NCBI GenBank assembly: GCA_000378025.1
Contig: KB899087.1
Coordinates: forward strand, 1,612,001-1,676,000
Reading direction: 5' to 3'
Origin: Xanthobacteraceae bacterium 501b
Lineage (GTDB): Bacteria > Pseudomonadota > Alphaproteobacteria > Rhizobiales > Xanthobacteraceae
Length of the DNA stretch: 64,000 nucleotides
The position numbers were made by a program, and so were the translations under genes. Positions 26,735-34,751 of this stretch are shown here, piece after piece (positions within the stretch are counted from its first letter, which is position 1; every line of letters begins with the position of its first letter). Below the pieces are notes generated by a model. It was given only the letters and a program-made list of their open reading frames with translations. It did no database searches and was not told where the DNA came from.

Positions 26735-27667
26735 ATGAGAAGAATGGTTGGGCGAAATGCAGCAACGGTCCGGACCGACGATTCCACCCGCCGGCGGCTC
26801 GACGCTCTGATGCCCGGCGAATCGCAGGAACGCGCCCGGCTGCGCGCCCGCCCCGACTTTCCTTGGATCGCGCGGCAGGCGGCGATCAATCTCAGCGACG
26901 CCTATCGCGGCAATGTGCTGCTGACCCGGCTGCTGAACGATCGCGGCCGCTTTGTCCTCTCTTTGCTGATTATGGACATGCATTTGGAAGCGCCGGACGC
27001 GCCCGGCCTGACCACCGGCCGGCTGAAGGCGGAGGCGGTGGCGCTCGACGTGTGCAGCCCGGGCCGGGTCGGCGCCATCGTCGCCGCGTTCCGGGTGTTC
27101 GGCATGATCGCGCCGACGCCGGATGCCGACGGGCGCCGCCGCCGCCTCGTCGTGACCGACAAGCTGATGTCGATCCACCGCGAGCGCTGGCGGACCATGC
27201 TCAACACGCTCGCCCTGGTCGTGCCCGAAGAGGGCGAGCGGGGCCTGCGCCACCTTGACGACCCGGTCTTTCTCGCGGCCTTCGTCCGCACCCTGCTGGA
27301 GCCACTGCGCGGGGGCTGGCGTCCGTCCCATGACATTCCAGCCATCGGCCAGTTCGCCGAGCGGGACGGCGGCCTGCTGATCGCCCTGGCCCTGTTCGGC
27401 ATCGGGCTCACCGGCCAGCCGCTGTCGATCTCGCAGCTCGCGCGCTCGTTCCGTATCTCCCGCTCGCATGTCGTCGGCATCGTCCAGGAGGCCACCGAGG
27501 CGGGGCTGGTGCGGCGGGTGGACGAACAGGGCGGGCGCGGGCCGGGCGTGCTGCCGCAGCCGGCGCTGATCGAGGCGATGGAGAACTTCGTCGCCCTGGC
27601 GCTGGTGCGGCAGATGGTGGCGGTGCGCGCCGGCCTCGCCGCCCTCGACCGTCGCGACGCCGCCTGA
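26735..27667 (+). CDS. Probable winged-helix DNA-binding protein, unknown family
   Basis: A 310-residue protein that I cannot place in a named family. Residues about 60-130 (YRGNVLLTRLLNDRGRFVLS ... SPGRVGAIVAAFRVFGMIAP ... RRRRLVVTDKLMSIHRERW) and 210-280 (LLIALALFGIGLTGQPLSIS, SFRISRSHVVGIVQEATEAG) each look like a MarR-type winged helix, with the recognition helix and a following wing (RRVDEQGGRGPGVL). A tandem arrangement in one chain is unusual. It diverges from the two small secreted-protein genes, which it might regulate. ATG 26735 is preceded by AAAGG; ATG 26744 is possible. Confidence 0.65.
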   Translation: MRRMVGRNAATVRTDDSTRRRLDALMPGESQERARLRARPDFPWIARQAAINLSDAYRGNVLLTRLLNDRGRFVLSLLIMDMHLEAPDAPGLTTGRLKAEAVALDVCSPGRVGAIVAAFRVFGMIAPTPDADGRRRRLVVTDKLMSIHRERWRTMLNTLALVVPEEGERGLRHLDDPVFLAAFVRTLLEPLRGGWRPSHDIPAIGQFAERDGGLLIALALFGIGLTGQPLSISQLARSFRISRSHVVGIVQEATEAGLVRRVDEQGGRGPGVLPQPALIEAMENFVALALVRQMVAVRAGLAALDRRDAA

Positions 27668-27683
27668 ACCGGGCTTGGCCGAC

Positions 27684-28388
27684 TCAGCCGCGCGCGAACG
27701 CCACCGGCACGCCCTTCTCAGGCACCACCACCGTCGCCTCCTCGCCCACCAGCGCGACGAATCGCTCGGCGCCGGGCTCCAGCAGCCCGAACGAGGCATA
27801 GTGCGCCGGGATGATGGTGAGGCCGCTGAGATAGCGCGACACCGCCACCGCCGCCAGTTCCGGCCCCATGGTGAAACGGTCGCCGATCGGCACGATCACC
27901 ACGTCAGGCTTGTGCAACTCGGCGATCAGGCCCATGTCGGAAAAAATGTCGGTGTCGCCCATGTGCCAGACCGTGGGCTCGCCCGGCGCCTTGACGATGA
28001 TGCCATTGGCATTGCCGAGATAGACGGTCCGCCCGTCCTCCATCATGCCGGAGGAATGGTCCGCCCGCACCATGCTCACGGTGAAGCCGTCGAAATGCAC
28101 CGTGCCGCCAGTGTTCATCGGCTCCAGCCGGGCGACGCCCTGCTGGCCGAGCCAGCCGGCGAGGTCGGCATTGGCCACGACAGTCGCCTCGTTCGTCCGC
28201 GCGATCGCCACGCTGTCGCCGACATGGTCGCCATGGCCATGGGTGAGCAGCACATGCGAAACGTCAGCCGTCGCGTCGCCGAAATCGCCTGAAAAGGCCG
28301 GATTGCCGGTCAGGAAGGGGTCGATCAGCACCGAAGTCCCGGCAAAATCGAGCCGAAACGCCGCATGGCCGAACCAGGTGATCTTCAT
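27684..28388 (-). CDS. UPF0173 family metal-dependent hydrolase (MBL fold)
   Basis: Metallo-beta-lactamase-fold hydrolase of 234 residues. The metal motif [10 protein letters not shown] is near residues 49-58, with further ligands in VRADHSSGM, the Asp of [11 protein letters not shown] and the His in [10 protein letters not shown]. The N-terminus [12 protein letters not shown] is diagnostic for UPF0173. Members are cytoplasmic and of unknown physiological substrate. It is convergent with the preceding winged-helix gene. Confidence 0.93.
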   Translation of the reverse strand: MKITWFGHAAFRLDFAGTSVLIDPFLTGNPAFSGDFGDATADVSHVLLTHGHGDHVGDSVAIARTNEATVVANADLAGWLGQQGVARLEPMNTGGTVHFDGFTVSMVRADHSSGMMEDGRTVYLGNANGIIVKAPGEPTVWHMGDTDIFSDMGLIAELHKPDVVIVPIGDRFTMGPELAAVAVSRYLSGLTIIPAHYASFGLLEPGAERFVALVGEEATVVVPEKGVPVAFARG

Positions 28389-28457
28389 CGCCGATCCTCA
28401 TTCATGAGCAAGGGAAGCGCCGGGGAACATAGGGCACGCACGTCGACGCACAACCCC

Positions 28458-28501
28458 GCCCCTCGCCCGCCCCTCGCCCGCCCCTCGCCCGCCCCTCGCC
28501 C
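28458..28501. repeat. Tandem 11-bp repeat, four copies
   Basis: GCCCCTCGCCC is repeated four times head to tail without mismatch, followed by two shortened GCCCC units. It lies between the divergent UPF0173 and ruvX genes, about 70-110 bases upstream of ruvX. Such units can expand or contract by slippage. Confidence 0.9.
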
Positions 28502-28567
28502 GCCCCGCCCCTGGCCCGGCCAGCGCGGCGATGGCGCCGAGCCCGTGGCCATGCTAGGCGATCCGCC

Positions 28568-29050
28568 ATGGCCGCCCCCATCCTCACCGTCACCGACGCC
28601 GCCCCGCTCCTGCCCCTCCGTGGCGGGCTGATCGGCCTCGATCTCGGCACCAAGACCATCGGCGTCGCCTCCTCCGATCCCGACCGGCGGCTCGCCGCCC
28701 CGGTCGAGACCATCGCACGCAAGCAGTTCACCCCGGATGCGGCGCGCATTCTGGCGCTGGGCACGGCGCGCGGCGCGGTGGGAATCGTTCTCGGCCTGCC
28801 GGTCAACATGGATGGCAGCGAGGGGCCGCGCGCGCAGTCCTCCCGCGCCTTCGCCCGCAACCTCGCCCGGCTGACCGAGCTGCCGATCATCCTGTGGGAC
28901 GAGCGCCTGTCCACTGCCGCCGTCGAGCGCGACATGATCGCCATGGACATGAGTCGCGCCCGCCGCGCCGAAGTAGTGGACCAGCAGGCCGCCGCCTTCA
29001 TCCTGCAGGGCGCGCTGGACCGGCTGCGCTTCATCGCCGGCAACGGCTGA
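28568..29050 (+). CDS. ruvX: Putative Holliday junction resolvase RuvX/YqgF
   Basis: RNase H-fold nuclease of 160 residues implicated in 16S rRNA 5' end maturation and junction resolution. The catalytic Asp is in GLDLGTKTIGVASSD (residues about 22-36), with GLPVNMDGSEGPRAQSSRAF, the Glu of LWDERLSTAAVE and the final Asp in VDQQAAAFILQ. ATG 28568 yields about 20 extra residues before the fold, which is common in Rhizobiales. The gene is followed after 25 bases by an AEC transporter. Confidence 0.93.
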   Translation: MAAPILTVTDAAPLLPLRGGLIGLDLGTKTIGVASSDPDRRLAAPVETIARKQFTPDAARILALGTARGAVGIVLGLPVNMDGSEGPRAQSSRAFARNLARLTELPIILWDERLSTAAVERDMIAMDMSRARRAEVVDQQAAAFILQGALDRLRFIAGNG

Positions 29051-29075
29051 CACGTTCCCAGGGAGCCGGGCCGAC

Positions 29076-30008
29076 ATGTCCGCTGTGCTCGGTGCGCTGG
29101 TGCCGGTCTTTCTCATCATCGCGCTGGGCGCGGTGCTCAAGCGCGGCCTGCTGCCCGAGGCCTCGCACTGGATCGCGCTGGAGCGGCTGACCTATTTCAT
29201 CCTGTTCCCCGCTTTGCTGGTGGTGAGCATCGCCCGGGCGGATCTGGGCGAGGTGGCGGTGCTGGAAGTCTCGACGGCGCTGCTGGGCGCCATTGCCCTG
29301 ACCGGCGCTCTGCTTACCCTCGCGCGGGCCCCGATCTGCCGGGCCTTCGGCCTTGCCGGGCCCAGCTACACCTCGGTGTTCCAGGGGGCGCTGCGCTGGA
29401 ACACCTATATCGCCCTCGCCGTCTCCGGCTCGCTCGCCGGCCCGCGCGGGCTGGCGGTGGCCGCCGTCGGGCTGGCGGTGATGATTCCCGTGCTCAACAC
29501 GCTCAGCGTCATCGTGCTGGCCCGCCATGGCGAGAATGGCTCAACCAGCAATCGCCTGCTGGTGCTGCAGATTCTGCGCAATCCGTTCATCTGGTCCTGC
29601 GCCGCCGGCGCGCTGATCAACGCGCTGCACCTGCCGATCCCGCCGGTGCTCCTGACCTTCGGCGACATTCTCGGTCGTTCGTCCCTGGCGCTGGGACTTC
29701 TGGTGGTGGGGGCCGGGCTGCGGCTGGAGGATCTGCGCCGCCCGCGCCTCGCCACCTGGTTCACCTGCCTGATAAAGCTCGCGATACTCCCCTGCGTCGC
29801 GGTGGCGATCGGGCTTCTCCTGGGCCTGCGCGAGGTCGATCTGCTGATCGTCGCCGTCGGCGCCGCCGTCCCCTCCGCCCCGAACGGCTATGTGCTGGCC
29901 CGGCAGATGGGCGGCGACGCGCCGCTGCTGGCGGAAATCCTGACCCTCCAGACACTTCTGGCCGCCATCACCATGCCGCTTGTCATCGCCGCGGTGGCGC
30001 TTCTGTGA
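29076..30008 (+). CDS. AEC-family transporter (auxin efflux carrier type)
   Basis: Inner-membrane carrier of 310 residues with ten hydrophobic helices in two halves. [20 protein letters not shown] at the start and the conserved crossover [16 protein letters not shown] near the C-terminus place it in the AEC family (malonate, malate or auxin-like acids). Substrate not predictable. It lies between ruvX and pyrB on the same strand. Confidence 0.9.
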   Translation: MSAVLGALVPVFLIIALGAVLKRGLLPEASHWIALERLTYFILFPALLVVSIARADLGEVAVLEVSTALLGAIALTGALLTLARAPICRAFGLAGPSYTSVFQGALRWNTYIALAVSGSLAGPRGLAVAAVGLAVMIPVLNTLSVIVLARHGENGSTSNRLLVLQILRNPFIWSCAAGALINALHLPIPPVLLTFGDILGRSSLALGLLVVGAGLRLEDLRRPRLATWFTCLIKLAILPCVAVAIGLLLGLREVDLLIVAVGAAVPSAPNGYVLARQMGGDAPLLAEILTLQTLLAAITMPLVIAAVALL

Positions 30009-30079
30009 GGGAAAAAGCGCGCACGGGCGCTAAATCTCTTGCCGAGGGCCCTCGCGGCCTCTATCCAGCCGACTTCGAT

Positions 30080-31045
30080 ATGACATCGAACCCCACCGCC
30101 AGTTTCACCCTCAATCGCCGGCACCTGCTCGGCATCGAGGGCCTGTCGCCCGACGAGATAGTCGGCCTTTTGGACCTCGCCGAAGAGTTCGTGCTTCTCA
30201 ACCGCCAGGTGGAGAAGAAACGGGCCACCCTGCGCGGGCGCACGCAAATCAACCTTTTCTTCGAGGCCTCGACCCGCACCCAGGCCTCGTTCGAGATCGC
30301 CGGCAAGCGGCTCGGCGCCGATGTGATGAACATGTCGGTGAGCACCTCCTCGGTGAAGAAGGGCGAGACGCTCATCGACACGGCCGCGACCCTGAACGCC
30401 ATGCACCCGGATGTGCTGATCGTGCGGCATAGCGCGTCGGGCGCGGTGGAGTTGCTGGCCCGCAAGGTCGATTGCGCGGTGGTCAATGCCGGCGACGGCG
30501 CGCATGAGCACCCGACCCAGGCGCTGCTCGACGCCCTCACCATCCGCCGCAACAAGGGCCGCATCCAGGGCCTCACCGTCGCCATCTGCGGCGACATCAC
30601 CCATTCGCGCGTCGCCCGCTCCAACATCCTGCTGCTGCAGGCGCTGGGCGCGCAGGTGCGGGTCATCGCCCCGCCGACCCTGCTGCCCAAGGGCATCGAG
30701 CGCTTCGGCGTCTCCGTCTATGGCGACATGCGGACCGGGCTGGCCGATGTCGATATCGTCATGATGCTGCGGCTGCAGCGCGAACGCATGAACGGCTCCT
30801 ATGTGCCTTCGGTGAAAGAGTATTTCCATTTCTGGGGGCTGGACGAGGCCAAGCTGCGCTTTGCGAAGCCCGACGCGCTGGTGATGCATCCCGGCCCGAT
30901 GAATCGCGGCGTCGAGATCGATTCGGCGGTGGCTGACGGCGCCCAGTCGCTCATCCGCGAACAGGTCGAGATGGGCGTCGCCGTCCGCATGGCGGTGCTG
31001 GACGCTCTCTCGCGAACCCTGCCGGGAAACCTGCCCAATGCATGA
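30080..31045 (+). CDS. pyrB: Aspartate carbamoyltransferase catalytic subunit
   Basis: Second step of pyrimidine synthesis: carbamoyl phosphate plus aspartate gives carbamoyl aspartate. 321 residues. The carbamoyl-phosphate loop [13 protein letters not shown], the Lys loop [31 protein letters not shown] and the aspartate-binding [10 protein letters not shown] and [12 protein letters not shown] are all intact. ATG 30080 is used because it gives normal family length; the frame is open back to 30005 but lacks a good start. It overlaps the dihydroorotase-like gene by eight bases. No pyrI is present, consistent with class A ATCases that pair with a dihydroorotase homologue. Confidence 0.95.
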   Translation: MTSNPTASFTLNRRHLLGIEGLSPDEIVGLLDLAEEFVLLNRQVEKKRATLRGRTQINLFFEASTRTQASFEIAGKRLGADVMNMSVSTSSVKKGETLIDTAATLNAMHPDVLIVRHSASGAVELLARKVDCAVVNAGDGAHEHPTQALLDALTIRRNKGRIQGLTVAICGDITHSRVARSNILLLQALGAQVRVIAPPTLLPKGIERFGVSVYGDMRTGLADVDIVMMLRLQRERMNGSYVPSVKEYFHFWGLDEAKLRFAKPDALVMHPGPMNRGVEIDSAVADGAQSLIREQVEMGVAVRMAVLDALSRTLPGNLPNA

Positions 31046-32333
31046 GACCCGTCCCACCCTGCTCTCCCGGGCGCGCCTTATCGACCCCTCGCGCGACCTC
31101 GACACGACAGGCGACATCCTGATCGCCGACGGCATCATCAAGGACATCGCGCCCAACCTCTCCGCCGGCCTGCCGCCTGATACCGAGATCGTCGACTGCC
31201 GCCAGCTGGTGGCGATTCCGGGCCTGGTCGACATGCGCGCCTTCATCGGCGAGCCGGGCGCCGAGCACCGCGAGACGCTGGCCTCGGCCAGCCAGGCGGC
31301 GGCGGCGGGCGGCGTCACCACCATCATCTGCCAGCCCGACACCGACCCCGTGATCGACGATCCCGCCATCGTCGACTTCATCCTGCGCCGGGCGCGCGAC
31401 ACCGCCATCGTTAATGTCCACCCAATGGCCGCCCTCACCAAGGGGCTCGAAGGCCGCGAGATGACCGAGATCGGCCTGCTCGGCGCCGCCGGCGCGGTCG
31501 CCTTCACCGACGGCACCCGCTCCATCGGCTCGGCACAGGTGCTGCGCCGCGCGCTGACCTATGGCCGCGACTTCGGCGCGCTGATCGTCCACCACACCCA
31601 GGATGCGAGCCTCGCCGGCGAAGGCGTTATGAATGAAGGCGAACTCGCCTCCCGGCTCGGCCTCGCCGGGCTGTCCAGGGCGGCGGAAACCATCGTGTTC
31701 GAGCGCGATGTGCGCCTCGCCGCCATCACCGGCGGGCGCTACCACGCCGCCTCGCTGACCTGCGCCGATTCGCTGGAAGTGCTGCGCCGGGCCAAAGACG
31801 CCGGCATCGACGTCACCGCCTCGGCCTCGATCAACCATCTGACGCTGAACGAGCGCGACGTCGTCGGCTACCGCACCTTCTTCAAGCTGACCCCGCCTTT
31901 GCGCGCCGAGGAGGACCGAATCGCGCTGGTGCAGGGCGTCGCCGAGGGGCTGATCGACATCATCGTCTCCGACCACAACCCGCAGGATGTCGAGGTCAAG
32001 CGCCTGCCCTTCTCGGAAGCCGCCTTCGGCGCGGTGGGGCTGGAGACGATGCTCGCCGCCGGTCTGCGCCTCGTCACGGCGGGCCTGCTCGATGTGATGA
32101 CGCTGATCCGCGCCATGTCCACCCGCCCGGCGGAACGCCTCGGTCTACCCGGCGGCACGCTGCGGCCCGGCGCGCGCGCCGACATCGCCCTGCTGGCGCT
32201 TGATGAGGCGTGGATTCTCGATCCGCTCACCCTCAAATCGCGCTGCCGCAACACCCCGTTCGACGAGGCGCGGTTTGAGGGCCGGGTGGTCCGCACGCTC
32301 GTCGCCGGCCGCACGGTATATGAATACGTGTGA
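31038..32333 (+). CDS. Dihydroorotase-like protein PyrC', probably catalytically inactive
   Basis: Dihydroorotase homologue of 431 residues. In active enzymes the first metal motif reads roughly PGLVDxHxHxREPG; here it is [20 protein letters not shown], so both metal histidines and the following Arg are gone. The fold and SDHNPQD near the usual catalytic Asp persist. This matches the non-catalytic PyrC' that assembles with PyrB into the ATCase core in Pseudomonas and relatives. The start overlaps pyrB. An active dihydroorotase must be encoded elsewhere. Confidence 0.88.
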   Translation: MHETRPTLLSRARLIDPSRDLDTTGDILIADGIIKDIAPNLSAGLPPDTEIVDCRQLVAIPGLVDMRAFIGEPGAEHRETLASASQAAAAGGVTTIICQPDTDPVIDDPAIVDFILRRARDTAIVNVHPMAALTKGLEGREMTEIGLLGAAGAVAFTDGTRSIGSAQVLRRALTYGRDFGALIVHHTQDASLAGEGVMNEGELASRLGLAGLSRAAETIVFERDVRLAAITGGRYHAASLTCADSLEVLRRAKDAGIDVTASASINHLTLNERDVVGYRTFFKLTPPLRAEEDRIALVQGVAEGLIDIIVSDHNPQDVEVKRLPFSEAAFGAVGLETMLAAGLRLVTAGLLDVMTLIRAMSTRPAERLGLPGGTLRPGARADIALLALDEAWILDPLTLKSRCRNTPFDEARFEGRVVRTLVAGRTVYEYV

Positions 32334-32396
32334 CGAACACCGCCGAGGGCACCCGCCCATCTGTGCATTCCCCGGGAAGTCTGTAAGGTCGCAGGC

Positions 32397-33002
32397 ATGA
32401 ACTGGTCCCTGCCCCTCTTGTCGAGCTTTGCCGCGCTGCTGCTGGGCTATCTGCTCGGGTCGATCCCCTTCGGCCTGATCCTGACCCGGCTCGCCGGCAC
32501 GCAGGACATTCGCAGCATCGGCTCCGGCAATATCGGCGCCACCAATGTGCTGCGCACCGGTCGCAAGGGCCTTGCCGCCGCGACCCTGCTTGGCGACGCG
32601 CTGAAAGGCACGCTCGCCGTGCTGCTGGCTGGCGGGCTGCTCGGCCCGGAGGCGGCGCTGCTGGCGGCGCTGGGCGCCTTTCTCGGCCATCTGTTCCCGG
32701 TCTGGTTGAGCTTCAAGGGCGGCAAGGGCGTCGCGACCTTTCTCGGCGTGACGCTGGCGCTGGCCTGGCCGGCGGCTTTGGTGTTCGCGGTCGCCTGGCT
32801 CGCGGTGGCCTTCCTCACCCGTTATTCCTCCCTCGCCGCCCTGGTGGCGAGCGTGTTCACCGTGCTCGCCGCCTTCCTGCTCGGCTCGCCGCAGACCGGC
32901 GGGCTGCTGGCGATCCTGGCCGCCCTGCTGTGGTTCATGCACCGGGCCAATATCCGCCGCCTGCTGGACGGAACGGAAGGGCGCATCGGCAAGAAGGGAT
33001 AG
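32397..33002 (+). CDS. plsY: Glycerol-3-phosphate acyltransferase PlsY
   Basis: Inner-membrane acyltransferase of 201 residues that moves an acyl group from acyl-phosphate to glycerol-3-phosphate, the first step of phospholipid synthesis. Signature segments are [43 protein letters not shown] and [19 protein letters not shown]. Hydrophobic helices alternate with these cytoplasmic loops. dprA begins four bases downstream, an order seen in many Rhizobiales. Confidence 0.96.
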   Translation: MNWSLPLLSSFAALLLGYLLGSIPFGLILTRLAGTQDIRSIGSGNIGATNVLRTGRKGLAAATLLGDALKGTLAVLLAGGLLGPEAALLAALGAFLGHLFPVWLSFKGGKGVATFLGVTLALAWPAALVFAVAWLAVAFLTRYSSLAALVASVFTVLAAFLLGSPQTGGLLAILAALLWFMHRANIRRLLDGTEGRIGKKG

Positions 33003-33005
33003 CGC

Positions 33006-34118
33006 TTGGGCGGGCGCGGCGTTCAGCTCGATCCGGAACAGCGCCGCGACTGGCTCCGCCTGATCCGGACCGAGAATGTCGGCCCGCGTGCCTTTCGCAG
33101 CCTGATCAACCGATTCGGCGGCGCCGCTGCCGCGCTCGACGCGCTTCCCGCCCTCGCCCGGCGGGGCGGCGGGCTGCTCGCCCCGCGCGTCCCCAGCATC
33201 AGCGAGGCCGATGCCGAGATCGAGGCGCTGGCGCGGTTGGGCGGTCGCTTCGTCGCGCTCGGCGAGAGCGATTATCCCGCGTTGCTGCGCCAGATCGACG
33301 ACGCCCCGCCCCTTCTCGCCCTGCGCGGCCGTGGCGAACTGCTTGATCGGCCGACCGTCGCCATTGTCGGCGCCCGGAACGCCTCGGGGGCCGGCCTCAC
33401 CATTACCGCCCGCATGGCGCGCGGCCTGGGGGCCGCCGGCTGGGTCGTCGCCTCGGGGCTGGCGCGCGGCATCGACGCCGCCGCCCATGCGGCGAGCCTC
33501 GCCACCGGCACCATCGCCGTGATCGCCGGCGGGCATGACCGGCCCTATCCGCGCGAGAATGTGGCGCTGATGGAGGCCATCGCCGAGCAAGGCGTCATCC
33601 TCTCGGAAATGCCGATGGGCTGGGAGCCGCGCGCCCGCGACTTTCCCCGCCGCAACCGGCTGGTGTCCGGCGTGTCGCTCGGCGTCGTCGTGGTCGAGGC
33701 GGCCGAACGCTCCGGCTCGCTGATCACCGCCCGCCTCGCCGCCGAGCAGGGGCGCGAGGTGCTGGCCGTTCCCGGCTCGCCGCTCGATCCACGGGCGGGC
33801 GGCACCAATGCGCTGATAAAGCAGGGTGCCGCGCTGGTGACGGGCGCCGAGGATGTGCTGGAAGTGCTCACCCTGCTGCGCGACCGGCCACCGCCTCTGG
33901 CGCTCGAAGAAGATACGCTCGCCTTGGATGCCGGCGAGCCGAGCGACGACCTGCGGGCTCAGATCCTGAGCCTTCTCGGCCCGTCGCCGCTGCAGGTCGA
34001 CGACCTCGTCGTCCTGTCGGGCGCCCGGGTAAGCGATGTGCAGATTCTGCTGCTCGAACTGGAGCTGGCCGGCCGGCTGGAGCGCCACCGCGACGGCAGC
34101 GTCTCACTGCTCGTCTAG
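33006..34118 (+). CDS. dprA: DNA processing protein DprA
   Basis: Loader of RecA onto incoming single-stranded DNA, 370 residues, starting at TTG 33006. An N-terminal SAM/HhH-like part is followed by the Rossmann-type core: [75 protein letters not shown] and [22 protein letters not shown]-terminal winged-helix ([20 protein letters not shown]) completes the alphaproteobacterial form. The stop lies inside the start of a dispersed palindrome. Confidence 0.95.
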   Translation: MGGRGVQLDPEQRRDWLRLIRTENVGPRAFRSLINRFGGAAAALDALPALARRGGGLLAPRVPSISEADAEIEALARLGGRFVALGESDYPALLRQIDDAPPLLALRGRGELLDRPTVAIVGARNASGAGLTITARMARGLGAAGWVVASGLARGIDAAAHAASLATGTIAVIAGGHDRPYPRENVALMEAIAEQGVILSEMPMGWEPRARDFPRRNRLVSGVSLGVVVVEAAERSGSLITARLAAEQGREVLAVPGSPLDPRAGGTNALIKQGAALVTGAEDVLEVLTLLRDRPPPLALEEDTLALDAGEPSDDLRAQILSLLGPSPLQVDDLVVLSGARVSDVQILLLELELAGRLERHRDGSVSLLV

Positions 34119-34175
34119 GAGATTTTCGCGCGAAGCGGGTTCAGGTTCGCGGGAAGAGAATGCGTAAAACAAGAA
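34115..34175. repeat. Dispersed imperfect palindrome, copy B
   Basis: Begins CTAGGAGATTTTCGCGCGAAG and ends GCGTAAAACAAGAA, aligning with copy A at 23626-23685 over its length (shared blocks TTTTCG, TCGCG, GAAGA, AACAAGAA or near variants). It starts within the dprA stop codon. It is a REP-like element of the kind scattered through Rhizobiales genomes. Confidence 0.6.
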
Positions 34176-34271
34176 GCCGGAGGACGTACGGTGAACTGAT
34201 TTTCACCGGACGTGCTCCAGAGCGCCGGCACTACACCCGCTCCGGCTGTAGAGCAGCGGCCCGGCGCGGTT

Positions 34272-34460
34272 TCAACCGCCGTCACGCGGCTCCGGCTCGC
34301 CCCGCACCACGGATCGTGCCTCGTCTCGCGCCATTTCCAGGAGATAGCGCAGCACGTCCAGCCGGTTGCTGGCCGCCATGCTGGCCAGCTCGTGGGCGAG
34401 GGTGGCGATGTAGTCGGCCGCGTCCTTGGCAGGCGCACGCACGCAGTCATTTTCAGTCAC
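34272..34460 (-). CDS. Small conserved-looking helical protein, function unknown
   Basis: A possible 62-residue protein from GTG 34460 (TENDCVRAPAKDAADYIATL, then HELASMAASNRLDVLRYLLE, then MARDEARS). The amphipathic helical pattern resembles small uncharacterised Rhizobiales proteins with an LDxLxYLLxMAR core. The open frame extends to 34664 but the upstream part looks random. It is transcribed opposite to dprA and topA. The start has no strong ribosome-binding site, so both reality and start are uncertain. Confidence 0.5.
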   Translation of the reverse strand: MTENDCVRAPAKDAADYIATLAHELASMAASNRLDVLRYLLEMARDEARSVVRGEPEPRDGG

Positions 34461-34751
34461 GTCGGGGCGTCCGTTGCTGAATGGCCAGCGCCAAAAAAGT
34501 AGCACAGGCGCGGCGCCTGTCACGATCATTGCGTGCATTTTTGAAACAAATACGACCACAAGCTGCATTCGGTCGCATTGCGTCCTCCACTTTGCCGGCT
34601 GTTTGGCCGGAAACCCTCCCGCATCGCGGTCGTAGACCCTGCTCACCGGCAGGCGCGGCGGCACGGGTCCTGCTTGCCATTTGACACACCGGGGCCACTA
34701 CCCCATTTTCCCGCCTCTTCGGGCTGGACCCTCAACGGACGTGGCGCGCAC

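Noticed and set aside
28458-28501. CRISPR-like array
   Set aside because: Units are 11 bp and contiguous without spacers; a simple tandem repeat. No CRISPR elsewhere in the window.
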